Source of the DNA: Costus lasius
Taxonomy: Eukaryota > Streptophyta > Magnoliopsida > Zingiberales > Costaceae
Direction of reading: 5' to 3'
Length of the DNA: 64,000 nt
Assembly (NCBI GenBank): GCA_027563935.2
Contig: JANVAS020000203.1
Span: 6,696,001-6,760,000, forward strand
Shown here: positions 34,087 to 45,447 of the stretch, one piece after another
Layout of the letters: each line of letters starts with the position of its first letter
Position numbering within the stretch: the stretch's first letter is position 1
Program-made: the position numbers and the translations under genes
The notes under the pieces: model-generated
Told to the model about the DNA's origin: nothing
Databases searched by the model: none
The model's input: only the letters and a program-made list of their open reading frames with translations

Positions 34087-35932
34087 TGTTGTGTCCGCAA
34101 GTGCACGGATACTTCGAAGCAATAAAAATATCGAACCACAGAGACCTTATTGTTAAGTACCAAATAATTGTATTCTCACTAGCTAAGCAAATCGAATATG
34201 ATGCAAATAAAAGATGCAGAAAAGTATGCTAAAAGATGATCAGAGAGATAAACATGGGACTAGGGTTTCATCCACCTTAATTTCAATGACTAGATAAGAA
34301 TAAAAGGTCATCAGTCAAATCTTATTATGATAAAGACTTAATTTACTTCATAAAAGGATCATCTCGCTCTCGCGCAAACAATCATACAAAGGACCAATCC
34401 TCACTCTCGTGCAAGATCTATCCAATGCTGAAAATAAGTAAATCATTGAACAAAGAACTCAAGGATCACTCTCGTGCATCCGAGTTCTAAGTCAATCATC
34501 TCTAGTGGAATCTCAAGGATCACTCTCGTGCATCCTGAAACTCAACACAGGTTTTACTTATGGTTTTCTGACGATTTGATCCTCACTCTCGTGCAAGATC
34601 AAATCAAGTCTAACACAATAACTCAACCCCAGATTCAAATTATCAACATGGCAATAAATTCACTAAAAATTAGAATTCGAAGAACAAACCTAATCTCTTA
34701 CGATAAGTTCCAAACTCAATGATTTTTAAGGTTCTGAATTTCACAATCAACCTCTCAGTCTATTTTGCAAAATTCAAAAACATGCGGATAATATGGAACT
34801 GAAGAGAATTAAAGAAAAGTCATCACATAAGTAAAATTATCATACTAAAATTAAACTTGACAAAAATCGATGTTCTCTAGTCATTAACAAACCAAGGGGA
34901 TTACACCCCATGTCCCATAAAAAGATCTAAGCTAGCATGGAGGAAAGATTACAATAAAGCATAGTTTCAAAAGTCAGAAATCGAAGAAGAAGGGAAGAAG
35001 TTACAGAACACGGTGCTGTAATCGAAATTACAGAACACGGTGCTGTAATCGAAATTGCAGCACCGTAATTGCAGCAGAACTCGATGAACAGTGCTGTCAC
35101 CAACGATTTTGTCAATTTCTCTTCCGATTGATCTCCTTTTCATCTAAAACTTCTTGGGTACCCTCCTCTCCTCCAGGCAAAGCTTCTGAGTGAAAATCAC
35201 AGCCTGAGATGTCCTCTACGCCTCTCGGCATGAGGACAAACCCTAATCACCTCTCTAACAATTGCTCTCTCAATTGGTAATAAACATTCTGGCTTCTACT
35301 TTGTACGTCTTCTCCTCTTAAGGACGAGTCCTCCACTTCTTTCAGATCTCAATTTGGACTTCTGGATCAAAAGTTATGGCCCGCACATGAATCAACCCCA
35401 AAAAGTCGCGAATCTGGTTTAAAAATATGGTACCGTATTCGGATTACGGCAGTGCCGTATTTTCCTTCTGTAAGTTCTGGGCAGAAAATATGGTACCGTG
35501 ACAATGTCGCCCGAATATACAGCAGTGCCGTATTCTCGCTGAAACTTTCTGGTTGAAATTGCTAAAAAATATAGTACCGTGAAGTTTCATACGGCAGTGC
35601 CGTATTTCACCCAAAACATCCGTTGAGAAATACGGCACCGTGAGTGTTTGTCCAGAAAATACGGTAGTGCCGTATTTTTGTAATTTGGCTTGTTTTGACT
35701 TGAAATTTGAGGGGTAGCTTTGTTTCGACGTCTAGAATCCATTGGTGTGCTCAAATCTTTCAAAATCCATCAGAATATGGCACTTTTATCTTGAAAATGA
35801 TCAAAAACAAGAAGTGGTGTAGATTCTGCAATATTTAACAATTAATGCTTGAAAACAAGCAAAAGAGCATAATTATGATACAAAAAGACCCATGATATGA
35901 CACAAAATATAATATGAATTTTGGTGTCATCA
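34087..35932 (+). repeat. Solo LTR 'G' inside Gypsy B 5' LTR
   Basis: A TG...CA unit of 1846 bp (TGTTGTGTCCGCAAG...GGTGTCATCA) with a perfect TSD CACAC (34082-34086 and 35933-35937), with no coding region or primer site. The start (GTCCGCAAGTGCACGG, then AATATCGAACCACAGAGAC) resembles LTR starts I associate with large plant Gypsy elements, but the family is uncertain and the orientation is provisional. It holds several copies of TCACTCTCGTGCA (about 34380-34600), a 28-bp direct duplication (about 34998-35053) and about four units of an inverted-repeat array (about 35420-35685). Confidence 0.85.
35420..35685 (+). repeat. Array of short palindromes in solo LTR G
   Basis: About four spaced units each pair a GGTACCGT-type site with a TACGGCAGTGCCGTA palindrome (7+1+7), all degenerate versions of ACGGYRSYRCCGT. 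The upstream block at about 34998-35075 has related CACGGTGCTGTAAT and GCAGCACCGTAAT sequences. Confidence 0.75.
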
Positions 35933-35937
35933 CACAC

Positions 35938-36930
35938 CGGCATAGCGCAGCCCAAGGGCGTCTGAAGCCAACCCCCTAAGGATCCAACTCCAAGTGGGCC
36001 ACTCAATCTCATTAGTAACACGGCCCAAGATCGAGCCGCGATGGTGGTAGCCCAGCCCATGACTTCAAAGTTCTGCTGTTTTATCGTGATGTGCTCGGAG
36101 GGTGTCTAAACCATCTCCGCTAAGACGCGTACACTGAAGGACCAAGAACCTGCGCCCCTTGCAGGAATAGTTGGTAGTTGGTAGGATTCTATGCTTTCTT
36201 GTTTTATGTGGCAGCTTGACGACTTTTTGGTAGTTAGTTTGTTAGGATGTTGACCCCTTGTCTTGTTCCCCCTCCATATCTTATAAACGAGAGGGGTTGG
36301 CCAGCATTCCTTTGCAGTTCTCTTTGGTGTAGAGAGTTCTCCTGGTGAGCTTAGAAGTCACCAGCATTGTGTGAAGATGAGCCGGAGCCTCGCCTTCGTC
36401 GTTGTTCAGGTCGAAGACGTCTCTTCGATTCCAAGTTGTTTCCTCTTCCGTTTTGAAGTAAATCCCACCTTCTGGTGGGTTAGGTTCACCTATTTTCTCC
36501 TTCTTGCTTTGATAACAAACTGGTTTTTCCCCTTTCATCTTCACCCACGCCAGGCCGCACGTCGGAGCATAGTCGGTTCTCTTGTTTCTTTGGTTTGTTT
36601 CAGCCCTCAAGGTGGGCGAGCTGAACCCCTGCACACTTGCTGTCCCCCGCGTGGCTGAGCTTAAAGCGAACTAGAGAGCTGCAAGGAATGCTTTTAAAAT
36701 GTTGCGAGGTTAGTGTGTTGGGTTACATAGTTGGGTGCTGTCGCTTCTCATTCGCATTAGTGTTGCCTGATCGAATTCGCCGATGTTTCGTCATTTTTCT
36801 TTCGGTTTTTTTGCACTTTCTGAAGCGTTTCTTCTTCCCTCGCCTCACGACCCTCTCCCGTTTTACGTGCATCATGTAACAACCCTAGAGTACGGCATAA
36901 GGACCCTCCCTCCTATTAGATGCTACATCA
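35938..36930 (+). repeat. Gypsy B 5' LTR, right piece
   Basis: Resumes at CGGCATAGCGCAG, matching the 3' LTR at about 53511, and ends ...GATGCTACATCA. ORFs in it (for example 36281-36634 minus) recur in the 3' LTR and show no domain. Confidence 0.9.
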
Positions 36931-37051
36931 GTTCTGGTATCAGAGGGCGTTACGCGATAGATTCTTATCGTCGCACGATCTGCCCCGTTGCATTGCATAT
37001 TTCAGCATTTCTACGATTTTCCGCATTTCGCATTAGTCGCGTCTCCCTTGT
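36931..37051 (+). promoter_or_regulatory. Gypsy B primer-binding site and short leader
   Basis: GTTCTGGTATCAGAGGG (36931-36947) contains TGGTATCAGAG, matching the initiator tRNA-Met 3' end. Gag starts at ATG 37058 (MVTTRSQIMSSQ). Confidence 0.8.
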
Positions 37052-37057
37052 TTGTGC

Positions 37058-39030
37058 ATGGTGACTACACGGTCACAAATCATGTCATCCCAATACCCCG
37101 AAACCATTCCTGAAGCGCAAGAGTCGGTCCAGCCTTCGGAAGGGGCTAATTCCCATCTAGAGTCTATGGCTGCGCTTGAGGCGCAAATCGATGCCAAGCT
37201 TGAGGCATTGTCCGCACGCGTGGAAGCCCAACAATCTCGCACCAATGCCACGGTCCAGCAGATCTTGGTCAGAATCCAACACCTCCTTAGTCGCTCTAGA
37301 CTCGCGGAGCATGAGCGCCCAAGCTCGGTGAACCCTCCAGTATCCGCAAACCCAGCCCCCACTAGAGAATTACCCTCGATGGCGGCACCCACGCGGCGGC
37401 GTGTTCACGAGGATGACTGGGGTCACCCATGACCTCATGAAGTCCCTCAGAACCCGAGTTATGGCGATGATCCCCTCGATGAGGATGACGTTTGGGCCGC
37501 ACAAGGGCCTCAGCCTGGTGGTCGTTTTGGTCACGCTTGGGCTGCGCCTCGAAATCCCACCCAAACCCTCATCGAGCGCCCTCGGGTGGACGACGATTTC
37601 CGTCGTTACATTCGTAATACCCCTGCACCATTCACGGGTGGTCTTGACCCCATACAGTTCTTAGATTGGGTTGTGTCCGTTGATGCATATTTTGACCTTA
37701 GCGATTGGCCTCTGCACTCACGGGTTCGGTATGTGCGCACCTTACTTGAGGGGCCTAGATGTTTGCATTGGGAAAACGTGGAGTGCCAAAATGCGCAGCA
37801 GGCTCTTCCCTCGATCACTCAGTGGGCGGAGATGCGATATCGCCTTCACGAGCATTACGTACCCCCTTCGTATAGGCAGCGCCTTCTTGATCGGTATAGT
37901 AGTCTACACCAAGGGTCGGGTACTGTCGAGGAGTACCGTCTCACCTTCGAGACGTTGCAACTCCGCTGCAATTTGCAAGAGGACCCCGAGTTAGTTTTGT
38001 CAAAATTCAAGAATGGGCTCCGTGTGGATATCCGCCGAGCCTTACTCGCTTATGGATCGAAGACCCTTGACTAGACTTTTCAGCGTGCTCGTGACATCGA
38101 GCAAGACCTTCGTGTCGCTGCAAGGCGCAATGACCTTGGTCCACATAGGCGTCCTCATGCGGGCGGTCCCCCGCAACCCCACCCGCGACTTGAGCGTCTG
38201 GAGCCTCGTCCGGACCCTCGACTCGCGCCCCCAGCCCTTCAGCCCCTTCGACGCCCACCCCCAGAGGCTTCGCTTTTTCGGCCCACTTGGGAGGAGAAGG
38301 GCAGGGCCCCAGCAGTCGGAGCCTCGGGCCATATTACCTACTACAACTGTTTGCAGCCGGGTCACATGTCCCATGAATGTCCCAAGAGGCCCGCTCGAGC
38401 CGACACGGGTCTGGCTCGCATCACCACCATAACCACCGCTGAGCATGATGTTGAGGCGGAATGTTACACTAGTGGCGAGGAATCGGGTCCGTCCACACTT
38501 GTCGTTCATTGCAACCTCGTGCAGCCCACGCCCACCGAGGACTGGAGGCGCTTGGGCATTTTTACGACTTACATTAAGTGCAATGGGCACTCGTGTAAGA
38601 TCGTCATTGATGGTGGTAGTAGCCTGAACGTGGTCTCTCGAACCGCGGTCACGCGTTTCGGCCTTCCCCTAGAACCCCACCTGAGACCTTACTCTATCGC
38701 CTGGGTCGATACCACGAGCCTGCCGGTCACCCACCAATGTTAGGTTCCCATCGCATTTGGGAACTATCGTGAGAAGGTGTTGTGCGACGTTGTGACTATG
38801 GACGTCGCCCACGTCCTCCTTGGTCGCCCGTGGTTGTACGAAAGAGACGTCGTCCACTATGGCCGGTCGAACACTTATGTGTTCGACCACTATGAGCAGA
38901 AGATCCGCCTGATTCCAGCTCCGCCTAAGGAGCTTCGTGCGTCCACCTCCAAAGGCCTGATTACACCCTCGGCACCTACCCCGCCAGCTTCCCCCATGGT
39001 CTCCCTCATGCATACCCCGCATTGGTTCGT
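37058..39030 (+). pseudogene. Gypsy B gag and protease, with nonsense codons
   Basis: One frame runs from ATG 37058 to about 39030, broken by TGA 37430-37432, TAG 38072-38074 and TAG 38741-38743. It encodes a gag domain (FTGGLDPIQFLDWVVSVDAYF, RYSSLHQGSGTVEEYRLTFE, SKFKNGLRVDIRRAL), a zinc knuckle and a protease (VIDGGSSLNVVS; LLGRPWLYERDVVHYG). The knuckle reads YYNCLQPGHMSHEC: the first Cys of CxxC is Tyr, which should prevent zinc binding. The layout and motifs parallel Gypsy A (CYNCRQKGHFAKEC; VIDGGSSLNAVS). A frameshift near 39000-39060 precedes RT. Confidence 0.87.
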
Positions 39031-41885
39031 GAAGCTCATGCGGCCAAGACCGTCTAGGTGCTCATGGTGTGCGAAGTGCAGGACCCTATCCCTTGCCCTG
39101 TCCCGGCACCTCCTGTTGAGGTGTACGCCCTCCTTGCCGAGTTTAGTGATATCAGCCCCGAGGATTTGCCTCATGGCCTTCCCCCGGAGAGGGAAATTCA
39201 GCATGCAATTGACCTCCTCCCGGGAGAGCCCCTCCCTAACTTGCCTCACCATCGCCTTCACCCCATGGAACACGCTGAACTGCAGCGTCAGGTGGATGAT
39301 CTCCTCACCAAGGGGTACATCTGCGAAAGTCTCAGCCCTTGCGCTGTTCCCGTGCTCCTCACGCCCAAAAAGGATGGGTCGTGGCACATGTGTGTTGATA
39401 GCCGTGCTATCAATCGGATCACTGTCAAGTACCGATTTCCCATTCGTCGGCTGGACGACATGTTAGATTTGATTTCTGGCGTGTCTTGGTTTTCCAAGCT
39501 CGACCTCCACAGCGGGTACCACCAGGTCCGCATTCGTGAGGGCAATGAATGGAAAACCACATTTAAGAGCAAGGACGGTCTTTACGAGTGGCTCGTCATG
39601 CCATTTGGGTTGTCCAATGCCCCGTGCACGTTTATGCGCTTGATGAGTCAAGTCCTCCGGCCCTACATGGGCAAGTTTTTGGTCGTCTACTTCGACGACA
39701 TTCTAATCTTTAGTCGGACCTGGGATGAACACCTGGAGCATCTCCGCTCCACTTTTGACATCCTACGCAAGGAGCACCTCTTCCTAAACACGAAGAAGTG
39801 CTCCTTCCTAACCACCAGCGTGTATTTCCTTGGGTATATCGTATCCGACCAAGGACTATCCGTTGACCCTATGAAGGTCGAGGCCATCCGGTATTGGCCT
39901 GATCCTCGCACCGTGACTGAGGTTCACAGTTTCTTGGGTCTTGCGGGATTCTACCATCGGTTCATCCGCAAATTCAGCACCATCTCTACACCCTTAACCC
40001 AGCGCCTTTCTAATGATGAGTTTGAATGGACCCCTGCCAATCAACGAGCTTTTGACGCGCTTAAGGATGCCCTGACCACCGCTCCTGTTTTGCGCCTCCC
40101 TGACTTTTCGAAGGTCTTCGAGGTTGCGTACGATGCTTCCGGTTCTGGCATCGGTGGCTCCCTTAGTCAGGAGGGCCATCCCGTGGCCTTCTTTAGCGAG
40201 AAATTGAATGCTGTTCACCAGCATTATTCTACGTATGATAAGGAATTCTACGCGATTGTTCGGTCCCTACGGCAATGGAGGTGCATTACCTCCTCCATCG
40301 CGAGTTCGTATTATACAGTGACCATCAGGCCCTTTCCTTCCATAATGCCCAAAAGAAGTTGGGCGCCCGCCATGCCAAGTGGGTCGAGTACATCCAACAG
40401 TACTCCTTCGTGATCAACCACAAGGTGCGTAGGGAGAATGTCGTCGCGGATGCCCTGAGTCGTGTCCGAACCCTCTTGTGCGTAATGCGCACTCGTGTCA
40501 ATACTTTTGACCATGTCAAAGATGAGTACGCCACTTGCTCTAATTTTGGCACCATCTACGCCATGTTGACCGAGTCCACCGACCCCGACTCCCCCTACCA
40601 CTTGTGCGAAGGTTATCTCTTCTTGGGGAATCGCTTGTGCATTCCCCGTTCTTCGCTTCGAGATCATCTTTTGCTCGAGCTTCATGCGGGTAGCGTCGCT
40701 AACCATCATGGCCGCGAGAAGACCCTTGAAATGGCGGAGTAATGCCTCTTTTGGCCCTCCCTCTGTAAGGATGTTGAGCGCATTGTGCACCATTGCGGTA
40801 CGTGCCAATTGTCCAAACCCCGCCCCTCGAACATGGGCCTCTATACCCCTTTGCCAGTGGCGAGTGGCCCGTGGCGCGACCTGAGTATGGACTTTGTCCT
40901 TGGGTTGCCTCGAACCACCTCCCGCTTCGACTTGATCTACGTCGTTGTTGATCGATTTTCGAAGATGGCCCATTTTATCCCTAGTTCGTGCACAGCGGAC
41001 GCTTCTCACGTCGCCCATCTCTTTGTCCGAGAGGTTGCGCGTCTCCATGGTCTTCCCTCCACCATCGTGTCCGACCGTGACACACATTTTGTGAGCCACT
41101 TCTGGCGCTCACTGTGGGCCCTCTTGGGCACCACTCTAAAATTTTCCACGGCCTATCATCCCCAAACCGATTGGCAAACCGAGGTCGTTAATCGCAGTTC
41201 GGGCAATCTTCTCCGTTGTCTCATCGAGGACCATCCGAGGTCTTGGGATTCCATCCTACCGATGGCTGAGTTCGTGTACAATAGTGCTTCTAATAGGTCT
41301 ACAGGTCTTTGTCCCTTCCAGATTGTCACTGGCCACCAGCCGCGTAAAGCTATAGACCTACATGACCTCCCCACGGCATGCCACATCTCCCCGCATGCAT
41401 ACTCCTTCGCCCAGCACATCGCTAGTTTGCATGATGAGGTTCGGTGTCGTATCTTTCTGGGCAACACTCACAATGCAATGAAGGCCAATGAGCATCTTAG
41501 GCAACGCCATTTTTTTTTAGGTGAGCTGGTGAGGGTGCGTGTCCACCCCGAGCGTCTATCGAGCAGAGCACATTTTAAGCTTCAGCCGCGCTATATGGGG
41601 CCCTATGCGGTTGTGCGCAGGATTGGCTCCAACACCTACGAGCTGGACTTACCCGAGGACATGGGGATTCACCTCATCTTCAATGTGGCGGACATCCACC
41701 CTTTCCACGGTCCGTTGGAAACGCCATCCGACCTCGATGACCCACTGCCTCCTTGTTTTCCGGAGGATAACTCATCAGAATACACAGCGGAAGCTGATGC
41801 TGGAGCAAACGGGCCTATGAACACACTTGAGGGCGGCCCAACCCCTCCAAAAGATACTTGGGGAGAACCCCCAAGACCCCAGTAA
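39031..41885 (+). pseudogene. Gypsy B RT, RNase H and integrase, two reading frames
   Basis: RT ([35 protein letters not shown], catalytic YFDD in [12 protein letters not shown]) and RNase H ([10 protein letters not shown]) lie in one frame to about 40275. A shift then moves the end of RNase H ([10 protein letters not shown]) and integrase to the frame of 40275-41885, with a TAA at 40740-40742. Integrase has the zinc region (HHGREK...CGTC), MDFVLGLP and SDRDTHF. The usual TDGQTE reads TDWQTE. The C-terminus (GPYAVVRRIGSNTYELDLP) lacks a recognisable chromodomain and crosses the 3' LTR border (41795) to stop at TAA 41883-41885. Beyond that stop the same frame enters the 21-residue repeats. Confidence 0.88.
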
Positions 41886-42357
41886 TTTACCCTGGAAATT
41901 TCACCCAAGTCAGAGTTCCCCAGACCCCGACACAGCCAGGTCGTGCGCCCCATCACAGCCGTGACACGGTCGCCTGAAGACGTGAACGCCGAGCACGGGC
42001 ATGACTCCAAGTACGGGCAAGCCGTGCCCGCCTCTGTGGATTTCGACTACGCCAAGCACGGGCGTGACTCCAAGCATGGGAAAGCCATGCCCGCCTCTGT
42101 GGATTTCGATGACACGAAGCACAGGCGTAACTCCAAGCATGGGCAAGACGTGCCCACCTCTGTGGATTTCAACGACGCCAAGCATGGGCGTGACTCCAAG
42201 CATGGGCAAGCCGTGCCCGCCTCTGTGGATCTCGACGACGCCAAACACGGGCGTAACTCCAAGCACGGGCAGGCCGTGCTCGATACTATGGATCACGGTG
42301 ACTCTGAACACGGCCGTGTTCGCCCCTGATGACTCGTTACAGCCCCGATGACCCCAC
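41795..42357 (+). repeat. Gypsy B 3' LTR, left piece
   Basis: Begins TGATGCTGGAGC and contains the 63-bp repeat array (about 41990-42300). Compared with the 5' LTR it has lost about 23 bases near 42320 (GGCCGTGTTCGCCCC versus the longer form). It breaks at CCCAC (42353-42357), the TSD of solo LTR D. Confidence 0.9.
41990..42300 (+). repeat. 63-bp tandem repeat in Gypsy B 3' LTR
   Basis: Same array as in the 5' LTR, with independent substitutions in its units. The pol frame from 40785 passes through it after the TAA at 41883. Confidence 0.9.
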
Positions 42358-43752
42358 TGTTGGGAAACCCCGGGGACATTTTACAATTTTCAGAGTTATG
42401 GACATACATTTTTCGCAGCGGAAGAATGTCCCCGAAACAGGCCAGTCCCTAAAACCCAGTGAAGATCGCAAGCAAGGGAGTCGACACGATGAGTTAGGAA
42501 ATACCTTAAGAGCAATATGGAGCGATGCCGATGTAGGCGTCCAAGTGTGCGCCCTCTGCAGTCTCGCACACACGGATCTCTTAAGTTCTCTTCTTCCACG
42601 CCCGGTGCTAGCCTCGGGAAGAAGATCCAAGCCTTGGGGAGATGTTTTACTTCTCTTGCGCCACTCAGAGAAAAGATGCGCCAAGTGAAGAGGGAAAACT
42701 GCCCAAGCCGCCAAGCCCTAGATCTCCTTGCGCCAAGAGGAAAGGAGGAAGAGGGTTGCGGTTATGCAAGATGCGCCCTTGCTCCAAGCACTCGCCCCTC
42801 TCCTTGTGTTCACGCCTTCAAGGATAAATTACCCACAAGAGGGGGCGACTAGGGTCATATTTATAGGGCAAGAGGCGGTTAGGGTAATGGCTAGGATCAT
42901 GACAAGTGTAGGGCTAGGATGAGGAGGTTTGAGATAAGGAAAGTCTCCTAGACATTTCCATAATTCTCATTCAACCTTACCTTTTGTTCCCACGCCTTTC
43001 CTTGTGCGCCAAGGCCTTGCCTTGCACCTCAAGCAATGCCATAGAGGCATGCATTCCATCCTAGGAAGAGAGGGGGAGGCGCCCTTTACTCCCATAATGA
43101 AGCAAAGGCGCCAACATGACCCCATTATGCCCCTAGGCGCCTAATGGTTCATGTTTCTCCCCATTATACCCTTTTAGCCTCTCATATCTTCATGAGAACT
43201 TGTTATTGGGCCTCATTGGATAATGAGCTAGCCCAAACATCATTGCATAGGTTGATTAAGCACTTGGATCCAATCCAATGCAACCCTAATCCAAATGTGA
43301 CCAACCATGGTCAAATACGGGTCAACCTGCCAAAAATGATGTTTGGCTCCAATAACATTCTTCCATCTCATCAGGCCTATTGGCGCTGATGAAATCTCCC
43401 AATTAGATCCGAGTTATCCAATAACTCAATCATAAGGCTTCCCGATCAATACGAGAACTCAAGTATCAAGGTGTGCGACCCTGTAGGTTCCTCTAACGCT
43501 GGCTGTGCTGACCAAAGGTCATCACAAGTAGTGAGTGGCACCTAGCAGTGCATCGCTGCTACCCAGGTCGTCGGAATGGATATCGACATCGACATCCCCA
43601 TCATCGCAACTAGGTACAGATGCATTATAGTCTCTTTGCCGTACTGATATCCGATTGTACAAGTGTGTCACCACTTGTTTTCATCCAATCACATGGCTAT
43701 GACTAAAACAGGTTCTCACCGGGGTATGGCCATACACTCTCAGTCATAGAAT
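42358..43752 (-). repeat. Solo LTR 'D' (distant Copia LTR), left piece
   Basis: Element D runs TGTTGGGAAACC...ACACCAACA with TSD CCCAC (42353-42357 and 53356-53360). The total without Copia E is about 1.95 kb, with no internal coding region, so it is a solo LTR. Reverse complementing it gives a start TGTTGGTGTATATGCC that parallels the family start TGTTGGGGTATGCC, and islands such as GTATGGCCATAC (43734-43745) and CAGGGTCGCACA are shared, so it is a distant relative inserted on the minus strand. ORFs at 42329-42922 show no domain. Confidence 0.8.
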
Positions 43753-45427
43753 TGAAAGTGGGGGGGCGAAACCCTGATATGCGCAGATTAAAATTTTTCC
43801 ATAGCGGAAGCTAGGGTTTCTATGGATCGATTAGCATGAATATATGATCAACTTGTAAAACTTGTATAGATCAAAAGAGAGATCATACCAATGCCATTTC
43901 TTGGATGGCAACTTGGAAGCAAAGAAGCGTGTGCTTCTTCTCCAAAGGAACCGCACACAAGGTGATTGATGGCTTCTCCTTGGTGTTCCTTGTGCTAGCA
44001 AAGATCCAAGGTCTCCTGATCGCGTGAAGGTGATTAGAGATGATGTCTTTTTCTTTTCCGAACTCTCCTTGGCATGAAGACTCACCACACGAGAGAGGAG
44101 GCGTCGAGAGGAAGAGGCCAAAGACTAGAATAGCGACCAACACCACGAACGTAGAGGCGTGAACTATTTTGGAAAGCATGACTTCCAAAAATAGTAAGCC
44201 CACAACGTGTGATGCGTTCACTCCAAGTGAACCATCGCATTTTCCTCTCCCATTGAACCATGCGCTCAGTATGATGAGCCGGTTCAATTACATTGGGTTC
44301 AAAGACCAAATTAAGCCAAGCCTTGGTCTAGATCATATAAAACCAAAAGGTTCAAGATCTAACCATTCATCTCTTGATGCTCTTGATCTCATCGATCTAG
44401 CATCATTTCTCTTGATCGAAGCTTACCGATCTCAAGCCCTAATCAATCAAACATGATCAGACCAGATCTCACTTACAATCAGAGTTTAAACTCCTTTAAA
44501 CTGAACCAAAACAATTCAGTCCACACGATCTGACATAAGTAAGCCATATCATCAAATTGTGAGACCCTAAGGGTTTCCTTTAAATGTCGGTAACGATAAC
44601 TTACGTTATCACAAACAGAGAGGGGTATCTAGTAACACATCACTGTCTCCCGATATAAAGGAAAGAGTCTTCCAAGACTACACCCAAACCACAGCACAAG
44701 TGTGAATCCAATTCACATGACATACATGTTTCCTTTGCCACTGGATGTTCTTATTGGACAAGCGTGTCAAGCCTGTAACTCCAACATGATGAGAGTGGTT
44801 AGCTCAGATGAACATAGTCATCTGGGTATGGCCATACATTTCTCAACCATCTCATCCAGGGGGCCCCTTTAGAACATCACACTCCAAACAAGGAGAAGGC
44901 AATCCTATATCTATCATTAGCGCCCTAACATGACTCATGTTCATTATCCAAGATAGTCTATAACCATTATGTTTCAAATGATATTGAACTACCTCAAGAC
45001 AATGCCAATCATCATTTAGAAACACAAGTGATCTCAAGTCAAAGGAAGTATGCCACTTGTTTGCATATAAGGATTATTCACATTGTGACAAACAATTGAA
45101 TATCCTAAGTAGGGTCAGTCCAGTACATCCAATGTACCTATGAGTCTACATCTTATTCCATGCTCGAAGCATCCTATAAGATTAGAACACATATTAGTCT
45201 CAATCATATCAAGGCTGTCTCATGTTCACCAAGATATCTCGACTAAGGACTATACTGCATGTCAGCCAAGCTGAACACCATAGAGACATTATTCAGAAGT
45301 ATACATATAGCGGCAGATAATGCAACAACCTGAATAACAACCATTGCCTTTATAAACCTAGAGTTTATACATGATACTGATAAAAACCCAAGGCCTCAAA
45401 CATTAGCCTTAAGGGCATACCCCAACA
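43753..45427 (-). repeat. Copia E 3' LTR
   Basis: Left-hand copy, 1675 bp. On the minus strand it starts TGTTGGGGTATGCC and ends CCCCCCCACTTTCA. GTATGGCCATAC lies at 44826-44837. Confidence 0.94.
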
Positions 45428-45447
45428 ATCTCCCACTTGCACTTAAT

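Noticed and set aside
36371..37064. Host gene fragment in the right part of the Gypsy B 5' LTR (ORFs 36371-36658, 36637-36879, 36783-37064)
   Set aside because: The same sequence recurs in the 3' LTR (about 53950-54293 and 63475-63681), so it is LTR sequence; no domain was recognised.
42329..42922. Overlapping ORFs in solo LTR D
   Set aside because: Short, overlapping on both strands, no domain; they sit inside an LTR defined by its termini and TSD.
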